Origin: Clostridiaceae bacterium HFYG-1003
Lineage (GTDB): Bacteria; Bacillota; Clostridia; Clostridiales; Clostridiaceae
DNA length: 64,000 nucleotides
Direction of reading: 5' to 3'
Assembly (NCBI GenBank): GCA_024579835.1
Contig: CP102060.1
Coordinates: 2,951,558 to 3,015,557 of the forward strand
Shown here: piece by piece, positions 44,545 through 52,517 of the stretch
How positions within the stretch are numbered: the stretch's first letter is position 1
How the letters are laid out: every line of letters starts with the position of its first letter
The notes under the pieces: generated by a model
The model's input: the letters and a program-made list of their open reading frames with translations, nothing else
What the model was told of the DNA's origin: nothing
The model's database searches: none
Made by a program: the position numbers and the translations under genes

Positions 44545-44877
44545 TTACTGATAGAATTTAATTTTTACATCCTGATACTTCTTGATGGCATCTTTGAACG
44601 AAACAATGACAGCCTTTTGTGAAGTCCCATGGTAACGCCGCTTGATTTCACGTTCCAGGGATTCAAAATCAAGGATATTTCTTCCAATGAATATTTCTTT
44701 CAAGAATTCCTCAGTGATTTGAATCGTATGAGTGCATCCTGCATCGACAATCATATCTGTTCTGACATCAACGATGAAGCCAACGTAGAAAGAATTATAA
44801 ATCACCGTTATGGCATTATCCATATGTGTTCTCGATTCTCCGATGATATAGATGGTTTCATCCAGTTTGTGTTTCAT
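44545..44877 (-). CDS. DUF3870 family protein
   Basis: About 110 residues. The pattern YIIGESRTHMDNAITVIYN...VDAGCTHTI...RYHGTSQKAVIVSFKDAIKKY is that of DUF3870, a family of unknown biochemical role often near amino-acid or racemase genes. I place the start at 44877 (MKHKLDET) because the stop of a 10-codon upstream frame overlaps it (TAATG); ATG at 44883 is the alternative. It lies upstream of the dipeptide epimerase and permease on the same strand. It may be a small sensor or regulator, but this is inference. Confidence 0.85.
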   Translation of the reverse strand: MKHKLDETIYIIGESRTHMDNAITVIYNSFYVGFIVDVRTDMIVDAGCTHTIQITEEFLKEIFIGRNILDFESLEREIKRRYHGTSQKAVIVSFKDAIKKYQDVKIKFYQ

Positions 44878-44909
44878 TACCATTTTGTTACCTGACAGTG
44901 TGAAATCAT
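44877..44909 (-). CDS. 10-residue upstream leader frame (MISHCQVTKW)
   Basis: AAAGGAG lies 5 bases before ATG at 44909, the best ribosome binding site in this leader. The frame encodes MISHCQVTKW and its TAA overlaps the ATG of the DUF3870 gene. The arrangement suggests translational coupling. Confidence 0.5.
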   Translation of the reverse strand: MISHCQVTKW

Positions 44910-44922
44910 TTACTCCTTTATA

Positions 44923-44951
44923 ATAATAACTGAATCACCTTTGTATTTCAA
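44923..44951 (-). promoter_or_regulatory. Promoter of the DUF3870 gene
   Basis: Minus strand TTGAAA (44951-44946) and TATTAT (44928-44923) are 17 bases apart. It lies 18 bases inside from the insertion sequence end. Confidence 0.6.
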
Positions 44952-44959
44952 GAAACACT

Positions 44960-44968
44960 GTAAATTAA
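44960..44968. repeat. Target-site duplication, left copy
   Basis: GTAAATTAA, identical to 46515-46523 on the other side of the insertion sequence. Confidence 0.85.
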
Positions 44969-46514
44969 GATAGTGTCAACTTACTTTCGGTTCAAAAACT
45001 GAATAAGCCTGCCGTGCGGATTCCAAGTAGCCCGGGTTTTACGATTTATACCACCCAAAATGAGGCGTTGCATAGCTGATTGAACCTTGTTTTACCGGGT
45101 AGACCCGGCTCTTCTTCACGATCCGTTTTTCCAGCCTCAAAAGTCGGGCTTCCTTCTTCTTTTCTTTCTCTTTGGCAGCGAAGTAGCCCATGAGATCCCC
45201 GCCATTGAGGACGAAAACTCGCATGCGCGCTATATTCTCAGCACCTACTGTGCTCCACCCCATCGGGCGTGAAGATAACCGTGAGGAAAGCACATGACTG
45301 ACATGCCCTTCCGCACTGCAGCCCTGATAGCCCGACTTGGCCGCGTTCTGGATCGATTCCCAGTTGGACAAAAGATAGGTTTTCATCTCGCCTAACTTCT
45401 TTTCCTGGGTCTTTTTAAGCGGCAATCCCGCTGCTGATTCGAAGAATGTGTTGATGTCCTCAAGGGAGTCCATGCTGATGGCGTCTTTGAGGTACCAGTA
45501 ATATTCATCCTTTGTCCCTTTGTAGGAATCAATCGGCGTTGCCGCCTGGCGCAGGGCCTTTTCCAGGTGGAACTTATCCAGATAGAGCTTGCATCGAGGC
45601 AGAATCTGGGCACCCATCTTGATCCAGGACGCCCCATCCCCTGATAAGGAGATTTCCTCGATCTTATCCACTTCATAAGCCGAGTTCAGGTAATCGAACA
45701 CTTCGTACCACAGTTCATCCGAGTTGCCCTTGTAGAAGCCTGCAAATCGACGTACACCCATTAAGGCCTTGCGTCTCTTCCCGACACTCTGCTGCCCCTC
45801 ATGGACGTAGATCAGCCGCATCTGCTGATTGGAACCGTCCTGCATAGCTACATGATCCTCATCGGCCTCAATATAGATCCGAGATACCACTTTTTTCTGA
45901 GGCAGGGGTCCCTCAGAAGACTCAATGTTCCCCAGTCGATGGACCAGATTCATTACCGTAGTGCGGCTGGTAATTCCGCTGCTTGCATAGCGCTCCACCG
46001 TCCCCTGGTAAGAAATATCTTTAGCACTGGAGAGAAGACACGAGGCTAGTTCCCGGCTGATTCTCTGATGGGGCTCAAGGCCCAGAAGACGATCCACCAG
46101 ACACACATGGTGATTGGTCTTTTTATCCCGAAAGTACGTCCGGCCAAAGACCACAGGTCCGGCTGTAGTAGCGATGGTTTTTGTTTGATAGCGCCGTTCG
46201 ATGGTGTAGTCTTTTTTCCGTAACTGTGAGTTCCTCAGGCGCTCATCGAGTACCTGAACATAATCCTGGATCTGCTCACGGGCAATCCGATCCGTCAGCT
46301 CGTGAGTCTCCTGTACCACTTGATCCATGGTGAGAGTACCGCTTGCCATTCTTGAATCAAAACCTTGTCTGAGAGTGGTGAACATTGAGTTGAAATCTGT
46401 TAAGATAGGCATGAGAATAAGTCCTTTCGTGTAGTTTGTTTTTGGTTGTTACTAACTTTCTAGCACTTGGGCTTATTCTCTTTCATTTTCGACCTACAGT
46501 AACTTTACACTAAC
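44969..46514. mobile_element. ISLre2-family insertion sequence, complete
   Basis: 1546 bases bounded by imperfect inverted repeats: inward from the left GATAGTGTCAACTTACTTTC, from the right GTTAGTGTAAAGTTACTGTA, matching at 22 of 29 end positions. It is flanked by identical 9-base direct repeats (GTAAATTAA). It carries one intact transposase gene on the minus strand. The duplication shows that it arrived by transposition and has not been rearranged since. Confidence 0.9.
45039..46412 (-). CDS. ISLre2 family transposase (UPF0236)
   Basis: 457 residues, full length for the family. It contains VVFGRTYFRDKK, then a conserved DxD-like core (IYIEADEDHVAMQDG), ISLSGDGASWIK and LYLDKFHLEKAL, hallmarks of ISLre2 transposases with a predicted RNase H-like acidic triad. 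GAAAGGAC lies about 10 bases before the ATG. The frame is intact, so the element could be active. Confidence 0.93.
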   Translation of the reverse strand: MPILTDFNSMFTTLRQGFDSRMASGTLTMDQVVQETHELTDRIAREQIQDYVQVLDERLRNSQLRKKDYTIERRYQTKTIATTAGPVVFGRTYFRDKKTNHHVCLVDRLLGLEPHQRISRELASCLLSSAKDISYQGTVERYASSGITSRTTVMNLVHRLGNIESSEGPLPQKKVVSRIYIEADEDHVAMQDGSNQQMRLIYVHEGQQSVGKRRKALMGVRRFAGFYKGNSDELWYEVFDYLNSAYEVDKIEEISLSGDGASWIKMGAQILPRCKLYLDKFHLEKALRQAATPIDSYKGTKDEYYWYLKDAISMDSLEDINTFFESAAGLPLKKTQEKKLGEMKTYLLSNWESIQNAAKSGYQGCSAEGHVSHVLSSRLSSRPMGWSTVGAENIARMRVFVLNGGDLMGYFAAKEKEKKKEARLLRLEKRIVKKSRVYPVKQGSISYATPHFGWYKS

Positions 46515-46523
46515 GTAAATTAA
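46515..46523. repeat. Target-site duplication, right copy
   Basis: GTAAATTAA, the partner of 44960-44968. Confidence 0.85.
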
Positions 46524-47126
46524 TAGAGAATTAAATAAACTTATAATAATCGGCTGCATTGAAAATGAGACGATCAGGGACTCTGATGGATTATTCCGGT
46601 CGCTGAATAATCCATCAGAATGTCGATCAACTGATGCCTCAGTGCGGCATAGCTGCGGAGACAAGCCCTAGTTTGGATGTGTTTTGCGGATCACCAGGAT
46701 CTTTTCCAGGTCACTTTTTTCTGGAGCCGGCATGTTCCATTGGGTCTGCCAGTATATATGTCGATTTCCAACTTAACTGCAGCGAGGATCAATTTTAAGT
46801 GAGAATTATTCTCGGAGTTTGTGGTGACTCCTGCTTGGACTTCTTTACTCTTAGGTCCTTATAACTCTCAACTGTTTCAGGCATTCAGTCTGGATGATCA
46901 ACATGATATTTTCATGTTGATACTTGGTATATTTTTGCCTCAACTCCTCTGATCGCATTCAGCTCGGTTTCGTTTGATGTTTGAGCTTATTTGCTGAATG
47001 GATTTTCTCTCTTTGGAGATCACTGGTTTTTTGCTGGCCGCCTTAAGGAACCACAAAGACCAGGAATAGTTATCTTCACTGTACTTATTACGCCTGCGGG
47101 GGATCAGACTTTAGCTGTTTTTTGGC
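46524..47126. other. Interval between two insertion sequences
   Basis: It holds a perfect 14-bp hairpin CTGATGGATTATTC (46583-46596) / 46605-46618. The frame at 46991-47194 has no support. The rest is featureless; part may be the end of the ISL3 element. Confidence 0.5.
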
Positions 47127-48530
47127 TCAATCATAAATTCTGTGGGATGGTGGATTCCTTACGTAAGTTTTACGACTCATATCGAATAACTTGAGGAAGA
47201 AGTATTCATCGTCTGGATAGCCATAACCTTGGCGTCGTAGTGTCTTGATCTTGTTATTGATCCCCTCGATCTGACCGTTAGAGATCCGGTAGGTCGCAAA
47301 TGCAATGATCCCTTCAAAGTGTCGGTCCATCAGGCGCCCAAACCAGCGTAGGTGGTCATTTCTCGAAGCATAGCATACTTCCATGATCTCAGTTATCAGA
47401 ACGGCCATCTCCGGCTCACTGGCGGCCTTGTAAGCCTCCGATAGCATCACTTTGATGAGATCCAACGTGAGCAGAAGCTGATTGTCCTGGATAAGCTGGT
47501 CGTACTTCTCCTCACTGCCTGGACAGCGCGTAATCATCGCCTTTGGGAAGAGAGTGCCGCCTTTGGACAAGGGCTTGCCCTGCACAGCCTCCAGGTCTTT
47601 GCGCTGCAGCGTCTCCCGGGATGACATCAGGATATACCGGGTCCGCTTGAGGGACTCAGCGGCTTTGTAGTCGCCCTCGGCCTGGAGACGTCTCTGCTCG
47701 TCTTTGCGCACTTCAGCGACTACTTTGTCATTGAAGTTTTTGACGATGTGGAAGTGGTCGAAGACCGGCTGGATATGAGGGCACTTTTCCTCAAAGGCTT
47801 CTTGGAAATCTGAGTTCATGTCAGAGGCGACTGCCTCAACCCCGTCCATCCACTCAAGACCGACGTGCTCAATGAAGTCATAGACGACCTGCTTGCGCTT
47901 GCCGTGGGCAATCCAGAGAATATGGCCCGTCTCTATGTCGATGATGTGGGTGGCGTACTGGTGGCCTCGGTGAAGCTTGAATTCGTCGATACTGAGGTAC
48001 TTTGCCTGCCTCTGGGGCTTGGTGAGCTTTCCGTCCAGGGTGTACATTTCCTCCAGGCGTTTCAAGTCGATCGCTTTGACTGTGTTCTTGCCAAGACCAG
48101 TAATCTCAGCGACTTGCTTGAGGTTGTAGGTTCCGATGGCGAGAAGATCCCTAGTGTATTGCAAAAGTGGTTGCGAGATCCGATGACCTTGTGCCTGAAA
48201 GGGCACCTGTTGGACTCTGGTGATCCCGCAGGTTGGGCACAGTAATTGATTCTTGTCGAATTCCAGGGAAGTATAAGTGTGCCCGAAGTTCAGGTGCCAA
48301 AGACTACATGAGGACGTATTGTTAATGTGCATGAAGCCCCCGCAGTTGGGGCAGGCGCGATCGGTGTCATCTAGCTTGAGGACTCCATGAAACTGGATCA
48401 CACTTTTACCGGAAACGGCAGTATGCTGTGAACTATGCGTATTAGTAAACCCAATAAGAGACGAAGGGATGTGCAGATAATTTTGGTAATCAGTGATTGT
48501 ATTAGCTTGTTCATCCTGTGTATAATTCAT
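47127..48530 (-). CDS. ISL3 family transposase
   Basis: 467 residues. An N-terminal zinc ribbon (CPNCGG ... CPTCGI), a helix-turn-helix (NLKQVAEITGLGKNTVKAID) and the DDE transposase core with SIDEFKLHRGHQYAT, VASDMNSDFQ and a late SNGQIEGINNKIKTLRR are typical of ISL3 (DDE_Tnp_ISL3). GGAGG is 6 bases before the ATG. I could not identify reliable terminal repeats; GGCTC occurs just outside both gene ends but the match does not extend well. The frame is intact. Confidence 0.92.
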   Translation of the reverse strand: MNYTQDEQANTITDYQNYLHIPSSLIGFTNTHSSQHTAVSGKSVIQFHGVLKLDDTDRACPNCGGFMHINNTSSCSLWHLNFGHTYTSLEFDKNQLLCPTCGITRVQQVPFQAQGHRISQPLLQYTRDLLAIGTYNLKQVAEITGLGKNTVKAIDLKRLEEMYTLDGKLTKPQRQAKYLSIDEFKLHRGHQYATHIIDIETGHILWIAHGKRKQVVYDFIEHVGLEWMDGVEAVASDMNSDFQEAFEEKCPHIQPVFDHFHIVKNFNDKVVAEVRKDEQRRLQAEGDYKAAESLKRTRYILMSSRETLQRKDLEAVQGKPLSKGGTLFPKAMITRCPGSEEKYDQLIQDNQLLLTLDLIKVMLSEAYKAASEPEMAVLITEIMEVCYASRNDHLRWFGRLMDRHFEGIIAFATYRISNGQIEGINNKIKTLRRQGYGYPDDEYFFLKLFDMSRKTYVRNPPSHRIYD

Positions 48531-49195
48531 TCAGAGCCTCCGCTGTGTTTGGATTTGTACATCCGCCAAGATGCAATTCCATCATAGCGCGGGGCTCGTC
48601 CTATTATCAAATGTTATGTCGGCGTGAGGTATTGATCTATTCGATCAATCCCACAGGTTTTGTGATTGACCCTGTTTTTTCTAAGTTCTTCAGCGATTTC
48701 TGGGTAATAGTTTTCGCTTGCCTCATTCATTTTTAAAGCATATACTTTTTGATTCTCTACGCAGGAGTGATTTCAACGAGACAGCTTCAGTCCGTCGATC
48801 TCAAACGATTCATGTGATTTTGCCCGACTCCTTACATCCAGGTAAACCATGGTTTTTGCCAATGAAATTGAGCTTGCAGTACCAGACAGGTATTCAATAA
48901 CCCTTCACTTAGATTCAAGATATTATTAAGCTGAAAGAATAACCCCCCCAACATAGATTACTCAATCCAAGTTTGGGGGGGCAGTCCAATTACTCACCAA
49001 CAAAAAAAATGCAGTGCTCTAAAAACTACGTTGGGATTTTGGATAGACCATTAGTAAATAGTGCTATTTATACAGCAGCACATGGCTGGTTTACGATAAG
49101 CAGATTAATTTCCAATCGACTAATGAAACGATGATCCACAGGTTCATCTTGAGATGGATAATCATTCCACGGGAGACTTTCTGGCTGGTTGCTGT
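48531..49195. other. Gene-free interval with a C7/G7 hairpin
   Basis: No gene. CCCCCCCAAC (48943-48952) can pair with GTTTGGGGGGG (48971-48981); on the minus strand it is followed by TTATTCTTTC and could stop transcription from the ABC operon. Confidence 0.5.
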
Positions 49196-50731
49196 TCAGG
49201 GAAGCTCAGTGAGAAACTGGTCCGCGAGGTTCAGCTGGCGGTCGCAGACGTTGGCAATATAGAGTCGGTCATGGGAGACGCTGATGATGCAGCCGGTAAA
49301 GTCGGAGAGGATCTCCCGGATCACGGGGGCTGACAGAGGGGAGAAGTTGCGGGTTGGTTCATCCAGGATGAGGAGTTGTTTGCCTTCTTTGATGAAATGG
49401 AGGATGAACAGTTTGGCTTTTTGTCCGTCGGACAGTTCGGCCGGCGGCCGGAGCATTTCCTCCCGGGTAAATTTCATGGCACCCATGAGTTCGCGGGCGC
49501 GTTCCTTGTCCAGCTTGTGGCCGGAAGGTGCCAGAAAATCAAGGCCGGTGGGGAAGCCTTCCAGGCCTTTCATATAATCCTGGGGCATGTAGCCGATGTT
49601 GAGATCGCCGCGCCGGGTCAGGTCTTCATAGATTTTTGCCAGGAGCAGGGACTTGCCGGTCCCGTTGTTTCCGGTGAAGACTACTTTATCGCGGGCCAGG
49701 ATGGTCAGGTCAAAGGGCACCAGGAGCGTCCGCTGGGGCAGTTCCAGGGTGGCCTGATTCCATTCCAGGATTCGCTTGGCCGGGGGCAGGTCGGTTGGCG
49801 GGAAGAAGACATCGATGGCTTCCTCCGGGTGATCCACTTTGGTGTAGCTTTCTTTTTCAAATCGTCGTTCCATGGACTTCACCGCATGCATTTTCTTTTT
49901 GAGGAGCCGGCCGCCGGCGGGATCCTGCCGGGAAATGGCGTTTTGAGCGTGGTGAACAGCATTCATGATGTCATTGAGCCGTCGTTTCTTTTCCAGGTAC
50001 TCGGCTTTTTCCTTCCGGGCCAGCTGCAGGGTTTTTTCGTATCCCTGCAGGCGCTCTTCCACATAGGTCCGGTAAGTGCCGCGGTAATCGGTGAATCGGC
50101 GTTTGGTTTTCAGGTTGACCTGCTCCAGATGGAGAATCCGGTTGGCACAGCGTTCCAGCAGAGTTTCGTCATGACTGACAAAGACCACCGGCATTTTCTG
50201 GCGCAGAATGAACTCCTCCAGAAATATGAGGGTTGCCAGGTCCAGGTCGTTGGTGGGCTCATCCAGCAGCAGGAGCCCGGCCGGGGTGCCCATGAGTTTC
50301 AGCAGCTGCAGCTTGACCCGCTCCCCGCCGGACAGTTTTGCCATGGGCAGGTCCTGGGTCAGGAAGGCGGTGGGTAGATGCAGGGAATCTGCCAGTTCAT
50401 GGAACAGGGTCAGCCGGTTGTAGTCTTCCGGCTGCAGGATCTGGTCCGGTGTGCTTTTCAGCAGAAAGTCAGCGGGAATGGCATCGAACCATTCGGCCGG
50501 AAGATGCTGCGGCAAATAGCCCGTAATCACATCATCATGCAGGATCTCCCCGGTGACGGTAAAATAATCACTGCCGCCGGTGGGATCCAGCAGAATTCGG
50601 AGCAGGGTTGATTTTCCGTTGCCCTCCTCGCCGATGATGGCGATGCGGTCTCCGGGATTGATGGTGAAGCTGATGTCGCTGATCAGCTCTGTGCCGTCCG
50701 GTTTATGGACGTTCAGGTGTCGGAGTTCCAT
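49196..50731 (-). CDS. ABC-F family ATPase (ribosome-associated / drug resistance type)
   Basis: 511 residues with two nucleotide-binding domains and no membrane segment, the ABC-F plan. Domain 1: GEEGNGKST, LSGGERVKLQLL, LLLLDEPTNDLD. A charged helical linker (about 225-290, rich in K, R, E) would be the P-site tRNA interaction motif. Domain 2: GNNGTGKS, LSDGQKAKLFIL, LLILDEPTRN. ABC-F proteins act on the ribosome; some displace antibiotics, others help stalled translation. Its start lies 29 bases inside the upstream exporter gene, so it belongs to the same operon. Whether it protects against a drug is inferred from context. Confidence 0.9.
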   Translation of the reverse strand: MELRHLNVHKPDGTELISDISFTINPGDRIAIIGEEGNGKSTLLRILLDPTGGSDYFTVTGEILHDDVITGYLPQHLPAEWFDAIPADFLLKSTPDQILQPEDYNRLTLFHELADSLHLPTAFLTQDLPMAKLSGGERVKLQLLKLMGTPAGLLLLDEPTNDLDLATLIFLEEFILRQKMPVVFVSHDETLLERCANRILHLEQVNLKTKRRFTDYRGTYRTYVEERLQGYEKTLQLARKEKAEYLEKKRRLNDIMNAVHHAQNAISRQDPAGGRLLKKKMHAVKSMERRFEKESYTKVDHPEEAIDVFFPPTDLPPAKRILEWNQATLELPQRTLLVPFDLTILARDKVVFTGNNGTGKSLLLAKIYEDLTRRGDLNIGYMPQDYMKGLEGFPTGLDFLAPSGHKLDKERARELMGAMKFTREEMLRPPAELSDGQKAKLFILHFIKEGKQLLILDEPTRNFSPLSAPVIREILSDFTGCIISVSHDRLYIANVCDRQLNLADQFLTELP

Positions 50732-52517
50732 CATGGGGTACCACCTCCTCGCCCCAGATCGCTTTCAGTTCAGGTGATGTGGATAAGAGTTGTCCAGGCG
50801 GGCCGTAGGCTTCCATTTTACCGTCCTTGAGAACCAGTACTTTATCCGCGTTCTTCAGGCAGACATGCCGATTGGATACGGCGATGCGGGTTTTATGGCG
50901 CTGACCGATGCGCTCCCAGAGTTTCAGCTCCGTGTCGACATCCAGTGCCGAGGAAACATCATCCAGGACGAAGACTTCCGCTTCATGGGCCAGCATGCGG
51001 GCAATGGCGACGCGCTGTTTCTGTCCGCCGGACAGTTTGACGCCCTTGGTGCCGATGAGGGTGTCAGCATTCTGCTCAAACTGCTGCAGGTCCTCATTGA
51101 GAACGGAATCTGAGAACGCTCGTTCCAGAACCTCCGGCCGACGCTCATGGCCAAGCAGAATATTGTCCTTAATGGATTCCGAGAAGAGCGACGGGGTCTG
51201 GGAGGTGTAGCTGAACTGCGGGGGAATGACGCCCTGTTCGATGGGCAGAGCTTGTCCGTTCCACAGCACCTCGCCGGAATCTTTTGATTTGACTCCGAGC
51301 AGAGTTTTCAGGAGAGTGGATTTGCCGGAACCGATGCGCCCGGTAATGACCAGAAACTCTCCGGCCGGGAGGTCGAAGGAAATATCACTTACGCCATTCT
51401 CCCCCCCATAGGTGGAAGTCAGGTTTTTCACACTCAGGACCTTCAAAGGTTCTGCCAGGGGCTGTTCGGTAATGGCAGAGGGAGGATTTTTCAGGTTGAA
51501 CCGGTTGACATCGAACAGGAAGCGGTCATCGCTTTGTCCGGTCATTTCCAGCATGCGGTCCAGGGAGACCGTGCTCTGCTGGAAGCGGGCGGCCTGGCGT
51601 CCGACCCATTCAAAGAAGGAGATTACATTCCAGATGTAGTAGTTGAAGATGACAAAGTCGGCGGTGGAAAAGGTGCCGGCCCGGATTTTTCCGGCTGCGG
51701 CGATGAGGATCAGGGCCGTGCCTACTCCGGAAATATTGTTGGAGATGTTCCACAGCAGTTCCTGAATCAGGCTGTCCTTCACCATGGCTTTCCGGCGGAT
51801 CTCGCCATATTCCAGCAGGCGGGCGATGACGCTTCGCTCCGCGCCGTTCACTTTGATGGCCTGGATATTGTTGAACAGGTCACCCAGCAGGGATGAAACC
51901 AGAGCGGAGCCTTTGCGGGACTTTTTCCGGTTGTTGATGATGCGGTTGCTCATGACGTTGGCCACCCAGGCAATGCCGATGAGGGGCAGGAAGAGCAGGA
52001 TGGTCAGCTGGGCGTCCACCGCCAGCAGAATGAAGAAGACCACGATGTTGTACATGAGCTTGCCGAAGAAATCCAGTGAATTGTCCAGGGCGAAGGTGAC
52101 ATGCATCGGATCCTCCTTGATGGAGTTGATGGCCTCACCCATGGAGAATTTGTTCTTTTCCGGGCGTTCCGTCAGGATCATGTCCAGCAGGTTCTGCTTC
52201 ATGCCGTAATTGGCCTTGAACAGAAGCAGCGCCAGAAAATAGCCGACTCCGATGATCAGACTGATGCGAAGCAGGGCGTTGAGCATCTGGGGCAGCATGA
52301 TGCCAAGGACCCGGCCGCGGTCATAGGCTTCGCCGGTTTCCAGATAGGTAAAGAAATTGCGGTACATGAGGCCGGGAACCAGCATCGTGACATAGAGCAG
52401 CGTCCAGCCAAACAGGTTGATCAGATAAATGCCCTTGACCTGGGGCAGTTGCTTGATGAAGATGCGGATTCCCCGGATCATATTTCCGGTATTGGATCGG
52501 GTGTTTGATTTTATCAT
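50703..52517 (-). CDS. ABC exporter half-transporter with degenerate ATP site
   Basis: 604 residues: a six-helix exporter domain (about 20-320) and an ATPase domain. Walker A GRIGSGKST and signature LSGGQKQRVAIARML are intact, but the catalytic Glu after Walker B is Asp (VFVLDDVSS) and the H-loop reads SNR instead of SHR. That is the degenerate half of a heterodimeric exporter. GGAGGTACTTAT precedes the ATG, which overlaps the partner gene stop by 4 bases. It pairs with the product of 52514-54256; the pattern resembles BmrC/BmrD-type multidrug or peptide exporters. Confidence 0.92.
   Translation of the reverse strand: MIKSNTRSNTGNMIRGIRIFIKQLPQVKGIYLINLFGWTLLYVTMLVPGLMYRNFFTYLETGEAYDRGRVLGIMLPQMLNALLRISLIIGVGYFLALLLFKANYGMKQNLLDMILTERPEKNKFSMGEAINSIKEDPMHVTFALDNSLDFFGKLMYNIVVFFILLAVDAQLTILLFLPLIGIAWVANVMSNRIINNRKKSRKGSALVSSLLGDLFNNIQAIKVNGAERSVIARLLEYGEIRRKAMVKDSLIQELLWNISNNISGVGTALILIAAAGKIRAGTFSTADFVIFNYYIWNVISFFEWVGRQAARFQQSTVSLDRMLEMTGQSDDRFLFDVNRFNLKNPPSAITEQPLAEPLKVLSVKNLTSTYGGENGVSDISFDLPAGEFLVITGRIGSGKSTLLKTLLGVKSKDSGEVLWNGQALPIEQGVIPPQFSYTSQTPSLFSESIKDNILLGHERRPEVLERAFSDSVLNEDLQQFEQNADTLIGTKGVKLSGGQKQRVAIARMLAHEAEVFVLDDVSSALDVDTELKLWERIGQRHKTRIAVSNRHVCLKNADKVLVLKDGKMEAYGPPGQLLSTSPELKAIWGEEVVPHDGTPTPERP

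Noticed and set aside
46991-47194. 67-codon plus-strand frame
   Set aside because: Runs into the antisense of the ISL3 transposase end and has no start signal.
47100-48560. Exact ends of the ISL3 element
   Set aside because: GGCTC lies just outside both gene ends, but the match does not extend and no target duplication is seen, so no boundaries are claimed.
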